Assembly (NCBI GenBank): GCA_964425255.1
Contig: CAYRMV010000032.1
Span: 1-25,790 of the forward strand
Origin: CAYRMV01 sp964425255
GTDB taxonomy: Bacteria > Bacteroidota > Bacteroidia > Flavobacteriales_D > Crocinitomicaceae
Length of the DNA: 25,790 bases
Direction of reading: 5' to 3'
Numbering within the stretch: the first letter of the stretch is position 1; each line of letters starts with the position of its first letter. The notes beneath the pieces were generated by a model. That model searched no databases, had not been told where the DNA came from, and saw nothing but the letters and a program-made list of their open reading frames with translations. Shown here one piece after another: positions 8,601-14,750 of this stretch. The position numbers were made by a program, and so were the translations under genes.

Positions 8601-9783
8601 ACCAGCTACATCAACTGGAATTACAATGTCTATTCAAGCTTCAGGATCACCTTTATCGGGTAATGAATCCAAAACCTGTGTGGTGAATGGGAATGATTGG
8701 GTTCGTTTTTACGGTTCAACTGGTTTGTTATTGGGTGCAATTCGGGCAAATAACAATAATCTTGGAAATGTAACCATGCAAACGCTTGTTTCTATGCCAG
8801 GTGTTATGAATGCTTGTGCTCAACCAAGTAATCCACTTTACAGTACAGTGTACATGGGAAGAACGTGGGTGATGAATTCATCAGCATATCCAAGTGGAGC
8901 GAATTTCCCATCAAATGTTACAGTTCGTTTACCGTTTAATAATTCTGAATTAACTTCTTTAAACACAGCTGCTGATGCTTCCACCACAGGTAACCCGAAT
9001 GATGGAGGAACAACAACTCCTGCTACATTGGCAAATCTTATGCTGACCAAAATCACAGGAGCAACAGAGAATGGGGTGGCAAACGCTGCTGATTGTGCAA
9101 GTACAATTTTAGGAATTACTGCTAATGCAGGGACAGGGACTAATTATTTGTCGATTGCAAGTACATCATATATTGATTTCAATGTAGGTCAATTCTCGGA
9201 ATTTTTCTTGCACAAAAACAATGCAAACATGCCGCTCCCTGTCGAACTTATTTCCTTCAGTGGAACCTGTACCGATAAAGGCACGGAGTTAACATGGCAA
9301 ACAGCTTCCGAATCAAACAACGATTATTTTATCGTACAACGATCACGAGATGGACAAAATTGGGAAGATTTGACAACCGTAAGCGGAAATGGAAATTCAA
9401 CTCAATTGATTGACTACGATTGGCTGGATGAAGCTGGGTTTGGTGACATGTATTACCGTTTGACCCAAGTAGATTTCAACGGAGATCGCTATGAGAAACA
9501 GGCGATTTTTGTGAACTGCGAAAGTGAATCTACGAAGTTTAATGTGTATCCAAACCCAACACAAGCGGATTTCACAGTAGAAGTAAATTCGACCAAAGAA
9601 GTTGAATCTGCTACAATTTCGATCATTGATGTTACTGGAAAAGCATTGGTTCACCGAAATGTAGAAATTCATTCAGGAGTGAATACCTTTAACTTTGGTG
9701 ATCAACTTGAATCAGGAACCTACTTAATTCGGGTAAGCATAGAAGGTGAAATCCAAACCTTGAGGTTGGTGGTGAAGAATTAA
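5650..9783 (+). CDS. Giant T9SS cargo with nested glycine-rich domain and F5/8C-like domain
   Basis: 1377 aa. The N-terminal extension is unusually long (about 28 residues) before the signal-peptide core (WIIKVFVFFLFVNMF); cleavage is likely near VFGQ. Modules in order: a beta-rich head, residues about 51-243, with NVNTNGLMTFG, as in nidogen-like folds; an Ig-like repeat, 244-323; a glycine-rich domain, about 355-640, starting near LLVGGGGGG and closing GGSGVVILNYPA, which sits inside a BIG2-like repeat whose end resumes at WSSSNTAVATV; an F5/8C (galactose-binding) like domain, about 721-864 (NLVDGNTSSIYH, WVEIDLG); a PKD/Ig-like repeat, about 907-997; the cluster-wide shared module, about 998-1197; an FN3-like part; and the sorting domain, 1298-1377. 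The 3' end from 8900 is identical to the gene at 11600. Likely a surface adhesin or matrix protein; the binding target is unknown. Confidence 0.87.
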   Translation: MKMLVQKNFKVSKSNQITNLFFDQFTLWIIKVFVFFLFVNMFSKNVFGQSTYSQSVITYNWESPANAITTASCDDCDYTRNIGFTFNFFGNNYTQVNVNTNGLMTFGSTTNSFSNVCIPNSGAPNNIIAAYWDDLLFDFSCSPTYFREQTFGTAPNRYYVVSWIGFGRTGSSCSSYIYFQAKLYETSNIIEVHVQSNGLGTNNSGTIGIENSSGVVGYQAVCNSNPGGNYARRWTPIPDCTAPTVFTLTGGGTCLSGPSAVGLSGSQVGVNYQLKKNGVNQGSAIAGTGSAISFGNQTDGTYTVEASGSGYCTVTFSSSVSVSLNSLSISGTSSLCAGASTTLTVNGLSSSSGTNYTTTYNSSNGTMQTVFTGNGTFVNGSGSAITAKTLLVGGGGGGAARHGGGGGGGGVLYNASMSIPVGNLPVVIGAGGGAGDYENNVNHGNGRGAGGNGGNTTFNGSTAYGGGGGKTYENNTHATPGGSGGGGGGNTGTVNSGVPGGTQGNAGGAGPNTTNGNAGGGGGAGAAGGTASGNNGGNGGDGSNQSANFGTSVGQNGWFGGGGGGGSRCGSTGGTTGTGGVGGNGGGGRGGDLGNHTNGTAGIANTGGGGGGNRSCNTTANFAGFAGGSGVVILNYPAGVWSSSNTAVATVTQTGVVTATASATGGLATITYSSVGGCSTSFIIEKIAAPTITSTVANETCSSLNDGSISAVNISGGLSKVRYIRIKQNLTDAQDGWLHPAELKAFEIFTDADVAAGKTATSSGLSYAGGSYPASNLVDGNTSSIYHSGAMGVNEWVEIDLGAEYNLDRIQIWSGNCCYTTRFNNMQLILKNGAGTVIHSRQIAMNDNSGVATSYTFNVLDVSWSDGATTLNRSSLDAGSYTLNYSDASGCGTVAHTKVIGTTNPNLPASVSIAASPNTNICLGTTVTFTATPTNGGTTPSYQWKVNGGNVGTNSTTFASSSLVNGDVVTCVLTSNATPCLTGSPATSTGITMSIQASGSPLSGNESKTCVVNGNDWVRFYGSTGLLLGAIRANNNNLGNVTMQTLVSMPGVMNACAQPSNPLYSTVYMGRTWVMNSSAYPSGANFPSNVTVRLPFNNSELTSLNTAADASTTGNPNDGGTTTPATLANLMLTKITGATENGVANAADCASTILGITANAGTGTNYLSIASTSYIDFNVGQFSEFFLHKNNANMPLPVELISFSGTCTDKGTELTWQTASESNNDYFIVQRSRDGQNWEDLTTVSGNGNSTQLIDYDWLDEAGFGDMYYRLTQVDFNGDRYEKQAIFVNCESESTKFNVYPNPTQADFTVEVNSTKEVESATISIIDVTGKALVHRNVEIHSGVNTFNFGDQLESGTYLIRVSIEGEIQTLRLVVKN
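6856..6878 (+). repeat. In-frame GGC/GGN trinucleotide tract
   Basis: Six consecutive GGC codons (6856-6873) followed by GGT GG encode polyglycine in the glycine-rich domain. Shorter GGN runs recur through about 6828-7490. The repeat unit is a codon, so slippage would change the glycine count without shifting the frame. Confidence 0.8.
8900..9781 (+). repeat. 882-bp direct repeat, copy 1 (identical to 13632-14513)
   Basis: I compared this stretch line by line with 13632-14513 at a constant offset of 4732 and found no difference over 882 bp. It codes for most of the shared module, the FN3-like part and the sorting domain. Identity stops inside the stop codon (TAA here, TGA in copy 2). The upstream shoulder 8802-8899 has 5 mismatches; beyond it the sequences diverge. 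Confidence 0.93.
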
Positions 9784-9800
9784 GTAAAATCTAATATCTC

Positions 9801-9836
9801 AAAACTGGGTGTTCATGTATTTGGGCACCCAGTTTT
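9801..9836 (+). terminator. Intrinsic terminator after the second T9SS gene
   Basis: AAAACTGGGTG (9801-9811) pairs with CACCCAGTTTT (9826-9836) around a 14-nt loop. The stem ends in a T run. It lies 17 nt after the stop codon. Confidence 0.85.
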
Positions 9837-9943
9837 ATTTTAACATAAATCACATATTTTGGTTTTGAACAAAACACACTTTTTATACAAATATGTTCTA
9901 AATACAGGGTTTTATTCAAAGTTTATGTAAGTTTACTCATTTT

Positions 9944-9977
9944 TTTGTGAAATAATAAACATTATTTATTAAGTTTG
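9944..9977 (+). promoter_or_regulatory. Bacteroidetes-type promoter for the carboxylase-homologue/T9SS operon
   Basis: TTTG (9944-9947) and TAAGTTTG (9970-9977) are separated by 22 nt. Transcription would begin near 9984, about 350 nt before the carboxylase homologue but only about 30 nt before the small frame at 10013. Confidence 0.62.
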
Positions 9978-10012
9978 AGTTCCTTTCGCCGAAAAGGGTT
10001 ATACGAAAACTA

Positions 10013-10339
10013 ATGATGATGATAAACACAAAGATTTTCACGTGTTATGATGTTCTTTATACTGAAAAAGGTTCATTCTTTTTTTTAGTAATTTTCAATT
10101 TTATCATCCTCTCTTTCTTTTCGATTGAATTTACAACTCTTTTTTTGTCTAATTCTAGAAAGTGTATTTTACGTAAAAAACAACAAACCAATCATAAAAG
10201 AACTGAAATTATCATTCGTATTGTAAACAATTATCTTGTTTACTATTTGAATATCAATTTCTTTTGCAAGAAAACAACTTACAACGGAAGATTTCCTTTT
10301 TTGAGATTATCGGAAATTCAATACCAATTATATGCATAA
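10013..10339 (+). CDS. Possible small hypothetical protein (108 aa), doubtful
   Basis: No family was recognised. The frame starts with three ATG codons about 30 nt after a good promoter match, and its end overlaps the start of the next gene by 8 nt (ATGCATAA), an arrangement that suits translational coupling. The product would have one hydrophobic segment (about residues 21-37) and a basic, Asn/Lys/Ile-rich remainder. Against it: the composition is what AT-rich noncoding DNA gives, and no domain is visible. If it is not coding, 9837-10331 is a long leader of about 350 nt holding nothing else I can identify. Confidence 0.3.
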   Translation: MMMINTKIFTCYDVLYTEKGSFFFLVIFNFIILSFFSIEFTTLFLSNSRKCILRKKQQTNHKRTEIIIRIVNNYLVYYLNINFFCKKTTYNGRFPFLRLSEIQYQLYA

Positions 10340-11597
10340 GTTAAAGGGTATAATTGGAATGAACAATCCAACTATTTTGTTTAGTTGGTTTCGATTTTTG
10401 TTTGGAGTATTAATGATTCCTCAAACATTACATTTGGTTCCTCATGTGCATGATTTAGCTCAGTCAACATTTGTTTTTCATTATGCAGGATTAGAGTTTA
10501 TAGAAGCATATTCCCATGAATTGATTGATTTTCTTTCTTTTTTAGCTGTTCTGGGTTCTGTTTTGCTTGCCCTTGGAATTATACCTCGTTTATCAGCACT
10601 TTTATTCTTGATTGGTTTTGGCTATCTATTTTTAATAGATAGATCTTTTTACAATAATCATTATTATTTATGGTGTTTGATCGCAATACTTTTTGTCTTT
10701 AGTGAAGTCAATAAAAGTATATCCATTTATGATGTGCTTAAAAAGAATTTTAATAAGCCGATATCAATTTATAATTTTCAAATTTTCGCTTTATTAATCT
10801 CAATCGTATATTTCTATGGAGGTGTTGTAAAAATAAACGAAGATTGGCTACAGGGTTATCCGATGAGGCTTTTAACAAGTTCAAGGTCTTATCCATTTCC
10901 TGATTTTTTAGGTTTATTTATTAGTTGGTCAGGAATATTTTTCGATCTCTTTATTTGGATTTTATTAATTCGTTTTCCTAAAAAATGGTTCGTATTTGTT
11001 CCCTATTTACTTTTTCATTTAACCAATTACTTCGTTTTTAATATTGGGGAATTTCCACTCGTAATGATTGCTTGCATATTAATTTTCATTCCCCTAGGTG
11101 AAATGTCTATCAAAGAACTTATTTTCATTAAAAATCTACGAATTCCTAAATTCAAACTAGCGTTTCTGTCCTTCTTTTTCCTATTCCAATTTCTATTTCC
11201 GTTAAGGTCATTATTAATTGATGGAAACACAGCTTGGCACCGACAAGGATATGATTTTTCGTGGAGAATGATGTTGAATAACTATGAAGTATCTTATTTT
11301 CAATTCAAAGTTGTAGTTGTTGATAAAAAAGATGAATATTTTGTTGATTTCAATAAACTTCTAACTTACAGACAATATTATCATGCGTATCATGATCCTT
11401 TTATGATATTTTCTCTTTCACAAAAACTGAAAAAGGATGCACAACAAAAATACAAGTCTCAAAATGTACAGGTGTTCTGCAGATCTTCAGTCAAATTAAA
11501 CCAACATCCATTCCGAGAATTGATTAACTCCTCGATTGATTTGGGACATTCGAACTATTATTTATTTCGTAATAATAACTTTATAAATCCTTTTTAA
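10332..11597 (+). CDS. Vitamin K-dependent gamma-carboxylase homologue (HTTM/VKG_Carbox family)
   Basis: 421 aa, polytopic, about eight hydrophobic segments to residue 290, then a soluble C-terminal part. Landmarks of the gamma-carboxylase family are visible in order: NNHYYLWCL (residues 108-116); GGVVKINEDWLQGYPM (163-178), which aligns with the region of human GGCX holding catalytic Lys218 and keeps the lysine as K167; LFPLR (288-292) before a Gly/Trp segment; and FSWRMML (309-315). The later LLTYRQ and MIFSLSQKL segments also follow the family pattern. It is shorter than human GGCX (758 aa), as bacterial members usually are. Known chemistry: reduced vitamin K is epoxidised to drive carboxylation of protein glutamates; menaquinone could supply the cofactor in Bacteroidetes. 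Its stop is 2 nt from the next ATG, so it is almost certainly co-transcribed with the T9SS protein. Activity and substrate are unproven. An internal ATG at 10359 is an alternative start. Confidence 0.8.
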   Translation: MHKLKGIIGMNNPTILFSWFRFLFGVLMIPQTLHLVPHVHDLAQSTFVFHYAGLEFIEAYSHELIDFLSFLAVLGSVLLALGIIPRLSALLFLIGFGYLFLIDRSFYNNHYYLWCLIAILFVFSEVNKSISIYDVLKKNFNKPISIYNFQIFALLISIVYFYGGVVKINEDWLQGYPMRLLTSSRSYPFPDFLGLFISWSGIFFDLFIWILLIRFPKKWFVFVPYLLFHLTNYFVFNIGEFPLVMIACILIFIPLGEMSIKELIFIKNLRIPKFKLAFLSFFFLFQFLFPLRSLLIDGNTAWHRQGYDFSWRMMLNNYEVSYFQFKVVVVDKKDEYFVDFNKLLTYRQYYHAYHDPFMIFSLSQKLKKDAQQKYKSQNVQVFCRSSVKLNQHPFRELINSSIDLGHSNYYLFRNNNFINPF

Positions 11598-11599
11598 CT

Positions 11600-14515
11600 A
11601 TGAAAAATAGTATCTTTTTATTCCTTTTATTTGGAAATATTTCCATTGGACTTTCCCAAATCACAAACAGTCAGATTAACTACGAATTACGGGTTGATCA
11701 GTGGTATCAGGGATGTGAAAATGATAATGCTTTTATTAGTGCAGATGACAACGAAGTAAAGGTTGGTCTTACTTCCGATGCGAATACTGGCGGTACTGCA
11801 ACTTGGACAATAGGAGGAAACGGTGCTACTTGCACAGGAAATAACTATGTTCGTAGATGGCAAGCTGATGCGCCTTCGACTGTCACGAATACGAATACAT
11901 TACTTTACCGTTGCATTGGTAGAAATAATGTTGCAAATCAATTTCGAATAAATCATGAATCATGGGAAGAAGACGGGTCACCTGATTGTGATCGTTCTGG
12001 AGATGCGTGTAATTCAACAGGGACTTGGGATGTAGTGTTCAAAAGTGCAACGAAACTTGGGAATAGATGGTGGGCATACAATGGAACTTCTGATGTTGCA
12101 AGTTTTGTTACGGGCATGAGTGGTGATTTCTCTGCTAAAACTGTTTGGCGCTACACCAATGGAGCTAGTTGTAGCACACCACTCAATTTCGGTACCTTGG
12201 TTTCAGGAAGTACATACACTCATACGAATACGAATAGAACATTTCCAATTGGGGCAAGTTCAGATATGGGCTATTCAAATGTTTCGGGTAATAGTTCCCC
12301 AGATGTTTTCTATCAATTTTTAGTTACTAATCCATCGACGGTTGTAATATCATTGGTTAGTCCCAATACAAATTTTGACACCTACTTACGTCTATTTACT
12401 GGGGGATGTGGAACGCAATTGGCATTTAATGATGATTACGGAGGGTCTGTTCAATCATACATTTCCATGGATTTATGCCCGGGTACATATGTAATTCAAG
12501 TAGAAGGTTTTTCTGGTAATACTGGTGATTTTAATTTATCTGTCCAAGCTACAAATAAATTGGCTAATGGTGGAACAATTGCTGGAATTGCAAATGGTCT
12601 CGTTATTTGTTCTGCGGATGACCCAGGTGCTTTTACGAATTCCGTTTCAGCAACTGGAATTGCCACTTTAGCATATCAATGGGAATCTAGTACAACCAGT
12701 GCTGGAGCTGGATATACTAATATTTCAGGCGCTATTACTGACACTTATGACCCGGGTACGTTGGCAAGTACAACGTGGTTTAGAAGAAAAGTAACCGACG
12801 GTTGTGGAAATGTTGCCTATTCGAACGTGATTCAAGTTGTTGTCACTAGCCCAGTTGGTAATCCAGCTGTTTTCGGAACTAATGTCTGGAATGTATATGG
12901 ATATAATGGAAACAGCACCACGATTGCCTCAAACACATACCGTGGAAATTACATCCAACCGGCTTTAGGTGGCGGCAACGAAGGAATAGCTACTCAAAAT
13001 TTCTGGGGTAATGGCAATTCACCTTCCAACGCAGGAACAACGCTAGATAATGGCAATTTATGGAATGGTTGTTCTGTAAATGCTGACAATCATACGGTTG
13101 TTCACAAACGAAGAGGTTTCGCGTGTGGGACATATACCTTTACACTCAACAATTGGGACGATGAAACGCGTATCATCATCAACGGTGTCAATGTGTGGTC
13201 TTGTGGGGTATGGTCAGGAAATCCGGGAGGGTATTCCAATTCAACCGGGTCAATTTACAGTTGTGCTTCGGGTACCACTTTTACGTATCAATTGGATGCA
13301 AATTCCGAAGTGGAAATTCAGGTTTTTGAAGGCATTGGTGGTTCTAACGTAGGAGTTGATATTGTTAAAGTTGTACCACTGTCCTTGGCTGGAAATGTGT
13401 CACGTACATGTCCAACTTCAGGTTCTGCATTTATTGATTTTACAGATGCTTCAGGTAGATTAATTGCCTCAGTCAATCCGAATTCAAACAATTTAGGAAA
13501 TGTAACTATAACAAGTTATGTTGGCACTCCTGCTGTTATGAATGCTTGTGCTCAACCAAGTAATCCACTTTACAGTACAGTTTACATGGGAAGAACGTGG
13601 GTGATGAATTCATCTGCTTATCCAAGTGGTACGAATTTCCCATCAAATGTTACAGTTCGTTTACCGTTTAATAATTCTGAATTAACTTCTTTAAACACAG
13701 CTGCTGATGCTTCCACCACAGGTAACCCGAATGATGGAGGAACAACAACTCCTGCTACATTGGCAAATCTTATGCTGACCAAAATCACAGGAGCAACAGA
13801 GAATGGGGTGGCAAACGCTGCTGATTGTGCAAGTACAATTTTAGGAATTACTGCTAATGCAGGGACAGGGACTAATTATTTGTCGATTGCAAGTACATCA
13901 TATATTGATTTCAATGTAGGTCAATTCTCGGAATTTTTCTTGCACAAAAACAATGCAAACATGCCGCTCCCTGTCGAACTTATTTCCTTCAGTGGAACCT
14001 GTACCGATAAAGGCACGGAGTTAACATGGCAAACAGCTTCCGAATCAAACAACGATTATTTTATCGTACAACGATCACGAGATGGACAAAATTGGGAAGA
14101 TTTGACAACCGTAAGCGGAAATGGAAATTCAACTCAATTGATTGACTACGATTGGCTGGATGAAGCTGGGTTTGGTGACATGTATTACCGTTTGACCCAA
14201 GTAGATTTCAACGGAGATCGCTATGAGAAACAGGCGATTTTTGTGAACTGCGAAAGTGAATCTACGAAGTTTAATGTGTATCCAAACCCAACACAAGCGG
14301 ATTTCACAGTAGAAGTAAATTCGACCAAAGAAGTTGAATCTGCTACAATTTCGATCATTGATGTTACTGGAAAAGCATTGGTTCACCGAAATGTAGAAAT
14401 TCATTCAGGAGTGAATACCTTTAACTTTGGTGATCAACTTGAATCAGGAACCTACTTAATTCGGGTAAGCATAGAAGGTGAAATCCAAACCTTGAGGTTG
14501 GTGGTGAAGAATTGA
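11600..14515 (+). CDS. T9SS type A sorting-domain protein with PPC-like and PA14-like modules
   Basis: 971 aa with a compact signal peptide (SIFLFLLFGNISIGLSQ). Residues about 20-185 form an unassigned Trp/Cys-containing head. Residues about 190-317 look like a PPC/CUB-type beta-sandwich (SPDVFYQFLV, FDTYLRLFTG, GTYVIQVEGFSG). An Ig/PKD-like repeat follows (about 320-417, ending WFRRKVTDGCGN). Residues about 420-595 resemble a PA14 or carbohydrate-binding sandwich (GTYTFTLNNWDDETRIIING). Then come the cluster-wide shared module, the FN3-like part and the sorting domain (892-971, from VYPNPT). From 13632 to the stop codon it is identical to the 3' end of the gene at 5650. It directly follows the gamma-carboxylase homologue, so it is the first candidate to test as a partner or substrate of that enzyme. 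No Gla-domain-like cluster of glutamates is seen. Confidence 0.87.
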   Translation: MKNSIFLFLLFGNISIGLSQITNSQINYELRVDQWYQGCENDNAFISADDNEVKVGLTSDANTGGTATWTIGGNGATCTGNNYVRRWQADAPSTVTNTNTLLYRCIGRNNVANQFRINHESWEEDGSPDCDRSGDACNSTGTWDVVFKSATKLGNRWWAYNGTSDVASFVTGMSGDFSAKTVWRYTNGASCSTPLNFGTLVSGSTYTHTNTNRTFPIGASSDMGYSNVSGNSSPDVFYQFLVTNPSTVVISLVSPNTNFDTYLRLFTGGCGTQLAFNDDYGGSVQSYISMDLCPGTYVIQVEGFSGNTGDFNLSVQATNKLANGGTIAGIANGLVICSADDPGAFTNSVSATGIATLAYQWESSTTSAGAGYTNISGAITDTYDPGTLASTTWFRRKVTDGCGNVAYSNVIQVVVTSPVGNPAVFGTNVWNVYGYNGNSTTIASNTYRGNYIQPALGGGNEGIATQNFWGNGNSPSNAGTTLDNGNLWNGCSVNADNHTVVHKRRGFACGTYTFTLNNWDDETRIIINGVNVWSCGVWSGNPGGYSNSTGSIYSCASGTTFTYQLDANSEVEIQVFEGIGGSNVGVDIVKVVPLSLAGNVSRTCPTSGSAFIDFTDASGRLIASVNPNSNNLGNVTITSYVGTPAVMNACAQPSNPLYSTVYMGRTWVMNSSAYPSGTNFPSNVTVRLPFNNSELTSLNTAADASTTGNPNDGGTTTPATLANLMLTKITGATENGVANAADCASTILGITANAGTGTNYLSIASTSYIDFNVGQFSEFFLHKNNANMPLPVELISFSGTCTDKGTELTWQTASESNNDYFIVQRSRDGQNWEDLTTVSGNGNSTQLIDYDWLDEAGFGDMYYRLTQVDFNGDRYEKQAIFVNCESESTKFNVYPNPTQADFTVEVNSTKEVESATISIIDVTGKALVHRNVEIHSGVNTFNFGDQLESGTYLIRVSIEGEIQTLRLVVKN
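13632..14513 (+). repeat. 882-bp direct repeat, copy 2 (identical to 8900-9781)
   Basis: Same orientation, constant 4732-bp offset, no mismatch found, no indel. The flanks differ on both sides: the stop codon becomes TGA and the downstream terminators are unrelated. Recombination between the copies would delete the carboxylase homologue and the head of this gene. Confidence 0.93.
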
Positions 14516-14536
14516 TATACACAGTTCATTTATAAT

Positions 14537-14573
14537 AAAAGAGATGTCTTACCTCAAGTAGACATCTCTTTTT
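14537..14573 (+). terminator. Intrinsic terminator after the third T9SS gene
   Basis: AAAAGAGATGTCT (14537-14549) pairs with AGACATCTCTTTT (14560-14572) around a 10-nt loop, with the T run continuing to 14573. Confidence 0.88.
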
Positions 14574-14678
14574 GTTTTAATGCAATGTATTTTTATCTAG
14601 TGATTTATTAATTAAAAATCACTAAATCTTTGTTCAAGGTTATCATTTGTTAAATTATACCCAATAAAGCATATTTTG

Positions 14679-14711
14679 TTTGTTTAATACGTTCTGTTTT
14701 ATGTAAATTTG
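14679..14711 (+). promoter_or_regulatory. Bacteroidetes-type promoter for the fourth T9SS gene
   Basis: TTTG (14679-14682) and TAAATTTG (14704-14711) are separated by 21 nt and match the -33/-7 consensus. Transcription would start about 30 nt before ATG 14751. Confidence 0.7.
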
Positions 14712-14750
14712 TAAAAAGATTGACAAATCATAGAGGTGGTTTTGTCAAAA

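Noticed and set aside
9397..9672. Antisense 91-aa frame, present identically at 14129-14404
   Set aside because: Its apparent conservation is only the 882-bp repeat; it lies opposite a well-supported T9SS coding sequence.
14736..14750. GTG start for the fourth T9SS gene
   Set aside because: ATG 14751 has a purine-rich AGAGGTGG upstream that includes this GTG; the extra 5 residues add nothing recognisable. Not fully excluded.
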